A stretch of 64,000 bases of DNA from Mucilaginibacter inviolabilis (GCF_011089895.1 NZ_JAANAT010000002.1:310001-374000); one strand, 5' to 3'; shown: positions 44,280 to 54,131, counted from the stretch's first letter. The notes: a model not told the origin generated them from the letters alone. Numbers and translations are program-made.

Positions 44280-44900
44280 ATGAAAATTCTATTTAAACTT
44301 TCAATCTTAACTGCTTTTATGGCGATATGCAGTGCATGTAAGAAAGACAACAGCAACCAATTGCAATTACAGGCGCATGACCAAAATCAAATGATGGCGA
44401 TCATGCACGCTACCATGGCGAAAATGGATACGTTAAAAATGACCAAGGATCCGGATAACGACTTCGCGCTGATGATGCGCATCCATCACCAGGGGGCAAT
44501 TGACATGGCCAACCTTGAACTAAAAAGCGGAACTGATGCAACCATGAAGCAAATGGCTCAATCCATCATTACAGCTCAGCAGACAGAGATTGCCCAGTTG
44601 ACATCGTTTTTAAAATCACATCCGGCACACGGCAACGACCCGGATTTCGACATGCAACAGATGATGGATATGCAAAAAGGCATGAAACAAGCCGATCTAC
44701 AGATTATCGATGGAAGGATCGATCACGATTTCGCCATACTTATGATTGGGCATCACCAAACGGCAACTGAAAATTCACGCTTAGAACTTTTGAAGGGTTC
44801 GGAAAATGCGATGAAAACGATGGCCCAAAGTATTATAGACAGCCAAACCAAAGAGATCGGTCAGTTTCAGGATTGGCTGCTGGCAAATGGTAATAAATAA
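44280..44900 (+). CDS. DUF305 lipoprotein
   Basis: A 206-residue protein with a lipoprotein signal (lipobox CSAC) and two DUF305 halves: DFALMMRIHHQGAIDMANLEL and DFAILMIGHHQTATENSRLEL, each with the HH pair and followed by MKxMAQSIIxxQxxEIxQ. Met-rich linker between. It is a paralogue of the preceding protein but membrane-anchored. Probably binds copper in the periplasm (family-level inference). Confidence 0.9.
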   Translation: MKILFKLSILTAFMAICSACKKDNSNQLQLQAHDQNQMMAIMHATMAKMDTLKMTKDPDNDFALMMRIHHQGAIDMANLELKSGTDATMKQMAQSIITAQQTEIAQLTSFLKSHPAHGNDPDFDMQQMMDMQKGMKQADLQIIDGRIDHDFAILMIGHHQTATENSRLELLKGSENAMKTMAQSIIDSQTKEIGQFQDWLLANGNK

Positions 44901-44940
44901 CTTCATCATTCATTAATTCTAACCATATAATCGAAAAATT

Positions 44941-45285
44941 ATGTCACATCAAAAATTCAAAGATTGCATTGATGCTTGTGTAGCATGTGCGGTTGCTTGT
45001 AGCCATTGCGCTACAGAATGCTTAAATGAGGAAGAAGTCAAAATGATGGCAAGGTGTATTCAACTTGATTTGGAGTGTGCGACCGTTTGCCGTTCAGCGG
45101 CGGAGTTGATGAGTTTAGGCAGTGAGTATAGCGCGCATATGTGCCGTATCTGTGCCGATGTTTGCAAAGCATGTGCGGAAGAATGCGAAAAACATGCGCA
45201 GATGGGCATGGAACACTGTAGCGAATGTGCGGAAACATGCCGCAAATGCGCTGAAGCCTGTGAACAAATGGCTACTAGTGTTTGA
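44941..45285 (+). CDS. Cys-rich four-helix-bundle copper storage protein (Csp/DUF326-like)
   Basis: A 114-residue protein with 19 cysteines, spaced as CxxxC and CxxC along four helices (for example CVACAVACSHCATEC and CRICADVCKACAEEC). No signal peptide, so cytosolic, as in Csp3-type proteins that store many Cu(I) ions in the core of a helix bundle. A second such protein follows. It sits after two periplasmic DUF305 genes, placing storage next to export. Confidence 0.9.
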   Translation: MSHQKFKDCIDACVACAVACSHCATECLNEEEVKMMARCIQLDLECATVCRSAAELMSLGSEYSAHMCRICADVCKACAEECEKHAQMGMEHCSECAETCRKCAEACEQMATSV

Positions 45286-45387
45286 TTATGAAATGACACT
45301 TTTGGTACGCTTGACATTATTGCAGCAAATGTTTCGTCAAAAAGAAATCAAGGTGAGATTATGCCGATTATTATTTTAAAGTAAACG

Positions 45388-45744
45388 ATGTCCAATCTAT
45401 ATCAACAGGAACTTATCCACAAGTTTGAGCGGTGTGCTGAGATTTGTGGATACTGTTCCGCTCAAAATATGCAACAGGCTTCCTTACCTGAGTTGGAAAC
45501 GGGAATACGCATGACTTTGGATTGTGCGTCTGTTTGCCGGGCAATGGCGTTAGAGCTGACAATGGATGACATCACTACCCCACATTTATGCCAGGTTTGT
45601 GCATTTATTTGTACTTCCTGCGGAGAAGAACTCGAAAGGCTCTGCGGCATGGGAATTGAACATAGCAGTGAATGCAGTCAGGCTTGCGCGGAATGTGCGC
45701 AAGCCTGTCAGTATATACTTTCGCGGCTGAATTGCTTAAATTAA
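45388..45744 (+). CDS. Cys-rich four-helix-bundle copper-binding protein, second copy
   Basis: A 118-residue paralogue of the preceding protein with 15 cysteines: CAEICGYCSAQ, LDCASVCRAM, CQVCAFICTSCGEE and CSQACAECAQAC. No signal peptide. Some Cys positions of the first copy are replaced by Gln, Leu or Met, so copper capacity would be lower. The next gene starts 29 bp later. Confidence 0.88.
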   Translation: MSNLYQQELIHKFERCAEICGYCSAQNMQQASLPELETGIRMTLDCASVCRAMALELTMDDITTPHLCQVCAFICTSCGEELERLCGMGIEHSSECSQACAECAQACQYILSRLNCLN

Positions 45745-45773
45745 AAAACCACCTATTTAAATTGGTAGAACAG

Positions 45774-46850
45774 ATGGAAAAAGAACAAACAGAGAGGACA
45801 AACAAACCCCGTGCAATACAGAAGGAACTGATCGTTGTATCAGGTGCCAGCGGGTTGATAGGTACCGCGCTTATTGAAAAGCTGGCTTCAAGATTTCTTA
45901 TTGCAGGATTAGACAACGCCGGTTATCCTTTTCCACCTGCCGAAGCTGAATGCATTTGTGTTGACCTTACCTCTGATCAAAGCGTCGAATTTGCTTTTGA
46001 ACGGATTCGGTATGCTTACGGAAACCAAATTGCATCTGTAGTACATCTGGCAGCTTATTACGATTTTTTAGGAAAGCCTTCTGACTTATATGATAAAGTA
46101 ACGGTCAAAGGGACGGAAAGGTTATTAAAAAATCTTCAGAAATTTAAGGTAGACCAGTTTTTATTTTCGAGTAGTATGCTTGTATATAAACCATCATCGC
46201 CGGGCGTAAAAATGGACGAGGAATGGCCGCTGAAGCCTAAGTGGGACTACCCTAAGTCAAAAGTGGCAACTGAAAAAGTTCTGAACGAGAAAAGAGGTAA
46301 AATTCCGGTCGTGATAATGCGTATAGCAGGCGTTTATGACGAACAGGGCAATTCAATACCCATTACTAACCAGATACAGCGTATTTATGAAGAGCAGATC
46401 AGTGCAAGGCTTTACCCTGGCGATATATCTCATGGCAGTACGTATGTTCACCTTGATGATCTGGTAGATTCTATTGTTAAAGTCATAGACAAAAGGAAAG
46501 AGTTGCCTCCAAAAGTGATCTTGAATATCGGAGATAACGAAACCTTAGCTTATCAGGAACTACAGGATATCATCACTAAAGCAATTAATGGCAAAAAATC
46601 AGACATCATTCGGATACCGAAGTGGTTTGCCAAAACCGGCGCATTTATGTTAAATCTTTTTGGCAAGGCATTTATAAAGCCCTGGATGATCGATTTGGCG
46701 GATGATCATTTCGAGCTGGACAGTACGAAAGCAAAACAGGTGATCGACTGGAGGCCAAAACATGCGCTAAGCGATACCTTGCCAGAAATTGTTAAAAATC
46801 TAAAAGCAAACCCAGAGAAGTTCTATAAGGTAAATAAACTAAAAAAATAA
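45774..46850 (+). CDS. NAD-dependent epimerase/dehydratase (extended SDR)
   Basis: A 358-residue Rossmann-fold enzyme: GASGLIGTALIEKL (nucleotide loop GxxGxxG), VVHLAAYYDF, and the catalytic YPKSKVATEKV (YxxxK). Extended SDR type, acting on nucleotide sugars or similar substrates; the substrate is not known. I prefer ATG 45774 over an in-frame start at 45672 that overlaps the preceding gene. It is followed 31 bp later by the SPW/VKOR gene; such pairs occur in metal and stress islands. Confidence 0.85.
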   Translation: MEKEQTERTNKPRAIQKELIVVSGASGLIGTALIEKLASRFLIAGLDNAGYPFPPAEAECICVDLTSDQSVEFAFERIRYAYGNQIASVVHLAAYYDFLGKPSDLYDKVTVKGTERLLKNLQKFKVDQFLFSSSMLVYKPSSPGVKMDEEWPLKPKWDYPKSKVATEKVLNEKRGKIPVVIMRIAGVYDEQGNSIPITNQIQRIYEEQISARLYPGDISHGSTYVHLDDLVDSIVKVIDKRKELPPKVILNIGDNETLAYQELQDIITKAINGKKSDIIRIPKWFAKTGAFMLNLFGKAFIKPWMIDLADDHFELDSTKAKQVIDWRPKHALSDTLPEIVKNLKANPEKFYKVNKLKK

Positions 46851-46881
46851 CCCCACTATGGTTTAACCAAATTCTAATTAT

Positions 46882-48279
46882 ATGAAGCAGCACGATGATT
46901 CTTCCATGTCGCCGCAAGGTGAACCATTTTCCCAAAAGCAGCTGGCAGATCAAACAAAAATGATCGTTGAACATTACAATAACTTGTATTGGACACACGT
47001 TACGAATGTCCTGCTCGGTTTTTTTCTTATGGCAGCACCTTTTACGTTTGGTTATAAAAGTGCCGCAATGACCTATAGCGATCTTATCAGCGGGGTGCTT
47101 CTGGTTATCTTTAGTTTACTTTCGGCTAACCCTTTCCGCCTTTGGGCACCATGGGCTTCTGCGTTTGTTGGTGTATGGCTCCTGTTCGCTCCGCTGATTT
47201 TTTGGTCACCCGACGCGACAGCTTACATAACTGATAGTATAGCCGGTGTCTTTGCCATCGGTTTATCGGTGCTTATTCCGGAAATGCCTGGTATGATGCA
47301 GATGATGATGACGATGCCTCCGGGGCCAGATACGCCGCCGGGCTGGTCGTACAATCCTTCAACCTGGCTGCAACGCACTCCCATTATCATACTGGGCTGG
47401 ATCGGTTTTTTTTGTTCCCGCTATTTAACCGCTTATCAATTAGGCTATATCCATCACGCCTGGGACCCTTTTTTTAGCATGGGAACTGAAAAGGTTTTAA
47501 CCTCCTCGGTTTCTAAATCTTTCCCTATATCTGATGCCGGTCTGGGTAACCTTTCCTATACCATAGAAGCGCTGATGGGCTATATGGGTATGTCGAACCG
47601 GTGGCGTACGATGCCATGGATGGTCAGCTTTTTTGGTATACTGGTCATTCCGCTCGGTGTGATCAGCATCGTGTTGATTACATTGCAGCCGGTTTCCGTT
47701 GGACACTGGTGTACTATTTGTCTTACAACTGCTGTCGCTATGGTCGTAATGATACCCCTTACACTGGATGAAGTGGTAGCTATGATCCAATTTTTAACCA
47801 GACGGGTAAAAGAAGGCAAGCCTTTTTGGCGTACTTTTTGGATGGGCGACACGGTTAAAGGCGGCAGTAAAGATGTGCGCACTCCGCTATTTACGGATTC
47901 GATTTCCAAAACACTTCCGGCTATGGGCTGGGGAATGAACCTGCCCTGGAGTTTACTGTTGTGCACAGCTATAGGGTTGTGGTGGATGTTGTATCCTGGA
48001 AATTTCAATATAACCGGTAAAACCGCTAATTACTTTACAACGCTTGGGGCATTAGTGGTCACTTTTTCGGTGATTGCCATGGCGGAGGTTGGCCGGACCT
48101 TACGGTTCCTTAATTTTATTTTCGTCCTTTGGCTGATCGCAGCCATACTTCTGGTAAAAGGGGTGCCGCCTTTTGCTTTATGGAACGGCATAGTGTCCGG
48201 TCTGGTATTGCTGGCCCTTAGTTTACCAAAAGGAAGGATAAAGGAAAAATACGGAACATTTAACCGATATATTTTTTAA
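46882..48279 (+). CDS. SPW-repeat membrane protein with VKOR-like domain
   Basis: A 465-residue protein with about twelve spans. The N-terminal part has the SPW-repeat pattern (LLGFFLMAAPFTFGY, then DLISGVLLVIFSLLS and WASAFVGVWLLFAPLIFW). The middle part has GHWCTICL, the CxxC active site of vitamin K epoxide reductase, preceded by four helices; VKOR reoxidises periplasmic disulphide-forming proteins. The C-terminal spans resemble SPW again. A TlpA-like thioredoxin in the same region (62468) could be a partner. The combination is known in actinobacterial and Bacteroidota genomes. Confidence 0.8.
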   Translation: MKQHDDSSMSPQGEPFSQKQLADQTKMIVEHYNNLYWTHVTNVLLGFFLMAAPFTFGYKSAAMTYSDLISGVLLVIFSLLSANPFRLWAPWASAFVGVWLLFAPLIFWSPDATAYITDSIAGVFAIGLSVLIPEMPGMMQMMMTMPPGPDTPPGWSYNPSTWLQRTPIIILGWIGFFCSRYLTAYQLGYIHHAWDPFFSMGTEKVLTSSVSKSFPISDAGLGNLSYTIEALMGYMGMSNRWRTMPWMVSFFGILVIPLGVISIVLITLQPVSVGHWCTICLTTAVAMVVMIPLTLDEVVAMIQFLTRRVKEGKPFWRTFWMGDTVKGGSKDVRTPLFTDSISKTLPAMGWGMNLPWSLLLCTAIGLWWMLYPGNFNITGKTANYFTTLGALVVTFSVIAMAEVGRTLRFLNFIFVLWLIAAILLVKGVPPFALWNGIVSGLVLLALSLPKGRIKEKYGTFNRYIF

Positions 48280-48399
48280 ACAGCGGCACCGTGGCATAGA
48301 GCGTAACAATGAAACCTATTAAATAAGACCACAGCTAAAAGTATTTTAATTGTTTACGTTCTAACGACTACGGTAACTGTTTTGTAATGGCCCGGATGC

Positions 48400-48915
48400 G
48401 GTGAAAGGAAAAGTTATTGGCGGCCAATAATTTTGGCACATGTCATAAAATTGACTCGCTACCGGAAGGGCCGGCCCGGGCCGATGGTTACCATCGGACA
48501 TAAGGAGGAATACCTGATCCAATGGATACAAAATAACCGGGCGCTGATCACAAAGAAAGATCCTAAGTGGTGGAAATATATAAGCAGTTTAACCAGCAGG
48601 CCATGGCTGTTTTACTAACCTTGCTGATCAGGATGTAAAAAATATCCTCGCCTACGTCAAATCGGAATATAAAAACATTCAGGAAGGCGGAACAAAGGTG
48701 CTGGCTGCACGCTTTAATAAAATGAGAACGAAAGATGAAAGCGAAAGTAGCCTGGCGGTATACGCTTTACTCGGAATCATCCTCCTTTTCTTTCGTTATC
48801 CTATTATTAAGCACGATAATTACCCAATTGTTACGAATCTTGACAGGTAATGAAAAGGCAGCTTCTTCAAAGGGTTTTCCTACGAAACGATTAGGCGGGG
48901 CTTTTCTGGTTGAGT
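48400..48915 (+). pseudogene. Decayed c-type cytochrome gene with C-terminal membrane span
   Basis: Read across frames, the + strand gives KLLAANNFGTCHKIDSLPEG, then EEYLIQWIQNNRALITKKDP, then VVEIYKQFNQQAMAVL, then TNLADQDVKNILAYVKSEYK and a span LLLSTIITQLLRIL. This is the order of a monohaem cytochrome c followed by a membrane anchor. The first Cys of CxxCH is now Phe (TTT for TGT), and at least three frameshifts separate the parts. The track-length pieces at 48433 and 48735 are fragments of it, not genes. Confidence 0.75.
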
Positions 48916-48933
48916 GCACTAAGACATTAAAAA

Positions 48934-49167
48934 TTAACTGTAATGTTCATCATAATATTTTTCGATGCCTTCGCCTATCAAATTCACTGTTTCCTGATCA
49001 AGTTCACCCCCGGCCAGGTCCCAGCTTTTATCTTCGTTGCTGGTAACCGCGCCGATTGTTGTTCCATTTAAAGAGACCCTGAAAATTTCCTCTTCGTGAT
49101 TGATTTCGAGGGTTTTGGACAGCGCGTTAAAACATAAAGGCGCTTTAATAAAGAAATGATTTTCCAT
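48934..49167 (-). CDS. 77-aa conserved-looking hypothetical protein
   Basis: The only convincing minus-strand gene of the window. From the ATG at 49167 it reads MENHFFIKAPLCFNALSKTL, then a mixed beta pattern and a final helix LDQETVNLIGEGIEKYYDEH. Acidic, soluble, without signal. A longer frame starts at 49194, but the ATG at 49167 fits better. I cannot assign a family. Downstream in its direction it abuts the decayed cytochrome. Confidence 0.5.
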   Translation of the reverse strand: MENHFFIKAPLCFNALSKTLEINHEEEIFRVSLNGTTIGAVTSNEDKSWDLAGGELDQETVNLIGEGIEKYYDEHYS

Positions 49168-49194
49168 ATTAGTATAAAGATTACCCGAACGCAT

Positions 49195-49488
49195 TTGTTT
49201 TATTAAATAGTGGATATCCGAAATATACGGTCGGAACCCGGATTAATGAGTAGGTGAATTATCCAGAAAAACGAAGGTAAAGATCCTGCGCAAAGAGCGT
49301 TTGATCTACAGCGGTCACACGAACCATTTATAATTTCTTATTACGCCAGAATAAGATACGCCTTTGTCGCCGTCAATTAAAAGGCGGTTTTAAATTTTGC
49401 TTTCAACCTGTATTGTTACATAATATGGGCAAGTTCATAACGTTACCATCATAATAATAAGTTAATTTTATCTATTAAAATTTATATT
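49195..49488. other. Intergenic region, nothing recognised
   Basis: No gene seen. It must hold promoters for the divergent genes on either side. TTACATAATA at 49416-49425 resembles one reversed copper half-site, but no partner is found at the proper distance. Confidence 0.4.
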
Positions 49489-50040
49489 ATGACCAGGATT
49501 ATCGCCCTCTCAATTGTGCTTCTTTTATCCCTGAAAGGTGCTTATGCTCAAAAGATGCCCAACGATTATATTATTACAAAACAAGGTGATACCATCGCCG
49601 TAAAACTGAAATATAACTGGTTGGGAAATATTCTATATGAATTACCCGGAAGTACGAATTTTGGGTCGGTAACTGAAGATAAGCTAAAGGATTATCATTG
49701 GTCAAAAATGAATCCTCAGACATTCATAGCCGCCATTTTACCAGGTCAAGATAAGCCAACTTTCGTTGCCCTGCTCGAACGCGGGGAAATTAACTTGTAT
49801 GAATTGATATCTCATCGTTACAGAGCAACTACCAAGTATTGGTATGCAAATAAAAAGAATATGCCACTGGTCGAAATTAATAACGAAAGGCGTTTGTTTG
49901 GAACAGACAAACAATTAGTCCAACACTTTACCGATCTGATCAATGATAAACAGCAGGTCTACCTTGCCTTCAAGCAACAAAATAAATACAATTTTAAGGT
50001 TATCAGAAAATTGATACAACAATATAATGCTTCAAAATAA
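49489..50040 (+). CDS. Secreted hypothetical protein
   Basis: A 183-residue protein with a signal peptide ending in AYAQ. The mature part begins with a beta-rich segment DYIITKQGDTIAVKLKYN and is followed by mixed alpha/beta sequence with many aromatic residues; Bacteroidota have many such exported proteins that begin with a motif like GDTIxG. I do not recognise the family. Monocistronic by position. Confidence 0.6.
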   Translation: MTRIIALSIVLLLSLKGAYAQKMPNDYIITKQGDTIAVKLKYNWLGNILYELPGSTNFGSVTEDKLKDYHWSKMNPQTFIAAILPGQDKPTFVALLERGEINLYELISHRYRATTKYWYANKKNMPLVEINNERRLFGTDKQLVQHFTDLINDKQQVYLAFKQQNKYNFKVIRKLIQQYNASK

Positions 50041-50497
50041 GGACCCATGAATTTAATAGAGACCTTTTCGCAGTTTTCTTATTAAAACTTATCTTAATAG
50101 GTGATGCCTTAAATTTAAATCGATTTCCAGTTATTAGGACGCAAGTCTGAGGACGACATTACGTCCAGCTTTTGCGAGCAATCTTTTTTTTAAAACGAAA
50201 AACTATCTTACTTTAAAACCTAAAGTGAAGATTCTTTCTGAATATTTATATTAATCTCTTCAATATTACAATAGCGGCGTTTTACACTGTTTAGCAAATT
50301 ATTCACACTCGGCTATATCTATTCACAGTTTCAAATTAATCATTAAACTTTCATAAATAATTGAGTAGGCTATGTAGCCTTGAAAGTGTGATTTACGCCA
50401 ACTGCAGCAAGAAGTTTTTAATTTACTTTAATAAAGTTTTATTTTCTAAGTGATTTCTTGTATCATTGTGACTTATTTGTAATTAGTCTAAATAAAA
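50041..50497. other. A+T-rich upstream region of the TonB receptor gene
   Basis: No gene seen. A perfect palindrome AGGCTA-TG-TAGCCT lies at 50367-50380, about 118 bp before the receptor ATG, and could be an operator. No clear TAnnTTTG element was found. Confidence 0.4.
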
Positions 50498-52936
50498 ATG
50501 AATATAGCTTACTTTAATTTTTTTCTTTCTAAACCAAAGACGACAATTCTTATTTTGTTGTCTTTAATAATTCAATCTTCGCTTTCTGCTCAAATCAAGC
50601 GGTATCAGATTTACGGGCACGTTACCGGCGAAAACGGAATAAGCCTGTCCGCAGTCACCGTTCAATTGGACACGCTAACGATTATGACTGACAAAAATGG
50701 TTTTTTTTCGTTTATTCAAATTCAGAATGGAAGTCATCTGATCAAACTAAGCCGGGAAGGATATTTTAGCCAGCAAAAGACGATTGTATTAACCGGCATA
50801 GAACAGGTACAAGTTAATATCCAACTCCAGGTGGCAGTAAAGCAGTTAACTGAAGTGACCGTTAAGGGCTATAAAGCTATAACCGGTATGGGGTATCTGA
50901 ATGATGTGCATAATGGGGTAATTTACGCTGGTAAAAAAACAGAGGTCATTTTGCTGGACAGTCTGGATGCGAATACCGCTCAAAATAACCCGCGGCAGGT
51001 TCTCGGACGTATTCCCGGCGCCAATTATTCAGAAACGGAGGGCGGGGGTTTTCCATCAAACGGAATAGGATTCCGGGGATTAAACCCAACGCAATCAGTT
51101 GAAACAAATACTAGACAGAATGGCTATAATGTCGCTGCTGATATTTATGGCTATCCGGAAGCTTATTACCTCCCGCCTTTAGAAGCTATAGAACGGATAG
51201 AGGTTACAAGAGGCGCGTCGTCATTGCAATTTGGTCCCCAATTCGGCGGAGTGATCAATTATATCACTAAGCAGGGAGTAAAAGATAAACCACTGGAGAT
51301 CAATGTTCAGGAAACCGGTGGAAGCTTTGGACTATTTAATGCATTTACCTCCGCTGGCGGTACCATAGGGAAATTTAATTATTATGGATTTATTCAATAT
51401 AAAAACATACAAGGCTGGCGGTCAAATTCGGAAGTACAGCAGGTTTCCGGTTTTGCGGGTGTTAATTACCAGGCTAATGCCAGGCTAAAAATAGGATTGG
51501 AATATTCAATTTTGAGAAACCGTATCCACATGCCGGGTGGTTTTGATGATGTGCAATTCAATCTGGACAGCCGGGCATCTTACCGTGCCAGGAACTGGCT
51601 GCGCAGTCCGTGGAATATCTTTGCCGCGACTGCAGAATATAAATTTACGGCCCATACGCTATTGTATTTTAAATCCTCCGTCTTGTTAAGTTCCCGCGAC
51701 CTCGTTTGGAAAAATGAAGATGGTGGACCTGCCGAGTTGGACACCATCAGCCCGGTAACCAACGCTTACGGGAATCGCGAAGTTCAAAGAGAGCGGTTTA
51801 CAAACTGGACGACCGAGGTTCGTGTATTGCATACTTACAAATTATTTAAGCAAGAGAATATACTCGCGGCTGGATTAAGAGCTTTTACAGGTAGGATGAA
51901 AAGACAAGGCGGCGGTGAAGGAACAACCGGCAGCGATTTTGACCTCAGCTTATTAGATCCAAGATATGAATATGACCTTGATTTTACCACTTTAAATATC
52001 GCCCCCTTTTTAGAAAATACGTTCAAGCTTAATGACAGGTTCTCCATTACACCAGGAATTCGTTATGAATACATCAATTCCACGGCGAAAGGCTATGTTA
52101 CGGACGGAAATGATGTGCTGACCTCTGATCGGTCTAAAAACAGGTATGTAGCCTTGTTCGGAATAGGTCTTCAATACAAAACCACCAATAGCACAAATAT
52201 TTATGGTAATATCTCACAGGCTTACCGGCCGGTAACTTACGACCAGCTTACGCCATTTGCAAGTACCGCGGTTATAGACCCCAATATGAAAGACGCCGAT
52301 GGCTATAACACGGATTTAGGCTGGCGCGGAACGGTCAAAAACTATTTTAACTTTGATGTCAGCGGTTTTTATTTGCGCTATAATAACCGGATTGGGATCA
52401 TACAAAAAACAGATGCGCAGGGGAATGAATATACCTTACGCACGAATGTGGCCAATAGCGTCCACCGGGGACTGGAAACTTATATTGAGTTGAATGTAAC
52501 CAGGGCCTTCTTCCCCGATGCTTCTTTTGGCAAGATCAGTTTTTTTAATTCTTTTTCCTACATAGATGCGCGCTACACGACAGGGGAATTTAAAAATAAG
52601 GATGTCGAATATGCACCAAGAGCTATAGAAAGGCTGGGTATCACTTACTCTTATAAACCTTTTTCTACCACCTTTTTGATCAGTAAGACGGCTAAGTCTT
52701 ATGCCGATGCCACTAACGCGCTAAATAGCTCTGATCCGGCGGTCGGTTTAATTCCTGCTTACCAGGTTTTAGATTGGTCGGGCAAATTAACCCTCCATTC
52801 CTACAATTTAAAATTCGGGGTGAATAACCTTGCGGACAAGCGATATTTCACCATTCGTACGAATGAATATCCCGGGCCGGGAATCATTCCTGCAATAGGC
52901 AGAAGCTTCTACTTTGGGCTAGGGGCTAAATTTTAA
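50498..52936 (+). CDS. TonB-dependent outer-membrane receptor (FecA-like)
   Basis: An 812-residue receptor. Signal peptide ending in LSAQI, a CarboxypepD_reg-like N-domain (HVTGENGISLSAVTVQLD), a plug domain with QVLGRIPGANYSE and IEVTRGASSLQFGPQFGGVI, then a 22-strand-type barrel ending with a C-terminal Phe. The plug resembles that of Fe3+-dicitrate receptors. Followed 20 bp later by a multicopper oxidase lipoprotein, so the two act together, perhaps in iron or copper uptake. Substrate is inferred only. Confidence 0.9.
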   Translation: MNIAYFNFFLSKPKTTILILLSLIIQSSLSAQIKRYQIYGHVTGENGISLSAVTVQLDTLTIMTDKNGFFSFIQIQNGSHLIKLSREGYFSQQKTIVLTGIEQVQVNIQLQVAVKQLTEVTVKGYKAITGMGYLNDVHNGVIYAGKKTEVILLDSLDANTAQNNPRQVLGRIPGANYSETEGGGFPSNGIGFRGLNPTQSVETNTRQNGYNVAADIYGYPEAYYLPPLEAIERIEVTRGASSLQFGPQFGGVINYITKQGVKDKPLEINVQETGGSFGLFNAFTSAGGTIGKFNYYGFIQYKNIQGWRSNSEVQQVSGFAGVNYQANARLKIGLEYSILRNRIHMPGGFDDVQFNLDSRASYRARNWLRSPWNIFAATAEYKFTAHTLLYFKSSVLLSSRDLVWKNEDGGPAELDTISPVTNAYGNREVQRERFTNWTTEVRVLHTYKLFKQENILAAGLRAFTGRMKRQGGGEGTTGSDFDLSLLDPRYEYDLDFTTLNIAPFLENTFKLNDRFSITPGIRYEYINSTAKGYVTDGNDVLTSDRSKNRYVALFGIGLQYKTTNSTNIYGNISQAYRPVTYDQLTPFASTAVIDPNMKDADGYNTDLGWRGTVKNYFNFDVSGFYLRYNNRIGIIQKTDAQGNEYTLRTNVANSVHRGLETYIELNVTRAFFPDASFGKISFFNSFSYIDARYTTGEFKNKDVEYAPRAIERLGITYSYKPFSTTFLISKTAKSYADATNALNSSDPAVGLIPAYQVLDWSGKLTLHSYNLKFGVNNLADKRYFTIRTNEYPGPGIIPAIGRSFYFGLGAKF

Positions 52937-52956
52937 TTATTTTTTATTAAACAGCC

Positions 52957-54054
52957 ATGAAATTAAAAAAATCACCTCTCATATTCACCTTAGCCATTCT
53001 CTTGGTTTTTCTGATGATCTTGACAGCCTGTAAAAAAGATAAAAATATTTTAACGATTTCGAGGTTAACTACAGCGACAAACACCCGGGTTTATTATATA
53101 GCCGCAGAAGAGATAGTATGGGACTACGCTCCGACCGGTATAAATCAAATAACCGGGATTGCCTTCGGCATAAAGGAGAATACTTATTTACAAAACGACA
53201 CAGACCGCATAGGCAAAAAATATATAAAGGCGGTATACCGGGAATATACCGATGCCAGCTTCACGCAACCGAAAGTAAAGGAATCGGCGGACATGGGGCT
53301 GATCGGCCCGGTCATCAGAGCGGAAGTAAATGACAGTATTAAAGTTATTTTTAAAAATAAAGCCACCTTCCCTTTTAGTATTCATCCTCATGGGGTAGTT
53401 TACGACAGCAATAATGAGGGGATTACCGGCATCGCTCCTGGGGCAACTTTTATCTATCAATGGGCAGTCACTGAAAATTCGGGGCCTGGCAGCGAGGATG
53501 GTTCTTCTGTTGGATGGATATACCATTCCCATGTCATGGAAGAAGACAATAAGGATATTTACGCGGGCCTTGTCGGTGCTATTGTCATTTACCGGAAAGG
53601 TTATCTCGATCAAAACAAACCAAAGGACATGGACAAAGAGAAGTTTGCCCTGTTTATGATCATGGATGAGAATAATAGTCTTTATCTGTCAGCTAATAAA
53701 GCTAAATATACGTTAAACCACGTAAGTAATGATGATCCTGATTTCCAGGAAAGTAACCTGAAGCATTCTGTGAATGGGTTAATGTACGGAAATTGCAAAT
53801 TTACTGCGATCAAAGCTAACGATAAAGTACGCTGGTATGTGATGGACCTCGGAAATGAACTGGATAACCATACCGCCCATTGGCATGGCAATACCGTTAC
53901 GGTGAGTGGCGGTCGCACGGATGTGTTATATTTGGGGCCTGCTAACTTGCTTACCGCTGACATGAACGCCAACAACACCGGTAGCTGGCAGTTTCACTGT
54001 CATGTGAATGATCATTTGGCGGCTGGAATGATTGCAATGTATGAAGTAAATTAA
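52957..54054 (+). CDS. Ceruloplasmin-like multicopper oxidase lipoprotein
   Basis: A 365-residue exported protein with lipobox LTAC. Two cupredoxin domains carry IHPHG, IYHSHV, AHWHGN and FHCHVNDHLAAGM, so the four HxH pairs of the trinuclear site and the type 1 site (Cys, His, Met) are complete. Two-domain size and the order of motifs are like ceruloplasmin/hephaestin-type ferroxidases. Encoded after the TonB receptor. Likely oxidises Fe2+ or Cu+ at the cell surface; which one is unknown. Confidence 0.87.
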   Translation: MKLKKSPLIFTLAILLVFLMILTACKKDKNILTISRLTTATNTRVYYIAAEEIVWDYAPTGINQITGIAFGIKENTYLQNDTDRIGKKYIKAVYREYTDASFTQPKVKESADMGLIGPVIRAEVNDSIKVIFKNKATFPFSIHPHGVVYDSNNEGITGIAPGATFIYQWAVTENSGPGSEDGSSVGWIYHSHVMEEDNKDIYAGLVGAIVIYRKGYLDQNKPKDMDKEKFALFMIMDENNSLYLSANKAKYTLNHVSNDDPDFQESNLKHSVNGLMYGNCKFTAIKANDKVRWYVMDLGNELDNHTAHWHGNTVTVSGGRTDVLYLGPANLLTADMNANNTGSWQFHCHVNDHLAAGMIAMYEVN

Positions 54055-54131
54055 ACGGAGCCTCTAATCAGTTAAGTTCATACAATAATCGTGGCTGATT
54101 AAACGTATACCTTAATATAGAAATCATAAAT

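Noticed and set aside
48433..48618. 61-codon + strand frame as a separate gene
   Set aside because: It is a piece of the decayed cytochrome c read between frameshifts.
48735..49046. 103-codon + strand frame as a separate gene
   Set aside because: Its useful part is the membrane tail of the decayed cytochrome; the rest overlaps the minus-strand gene.
49416..49443. Possible third copper operator before the gene at 49489
   Set aside because: Only one reversed near-match (TTACATAATA); no partner at 21 bp and no TAnnTTTG at the right distance.
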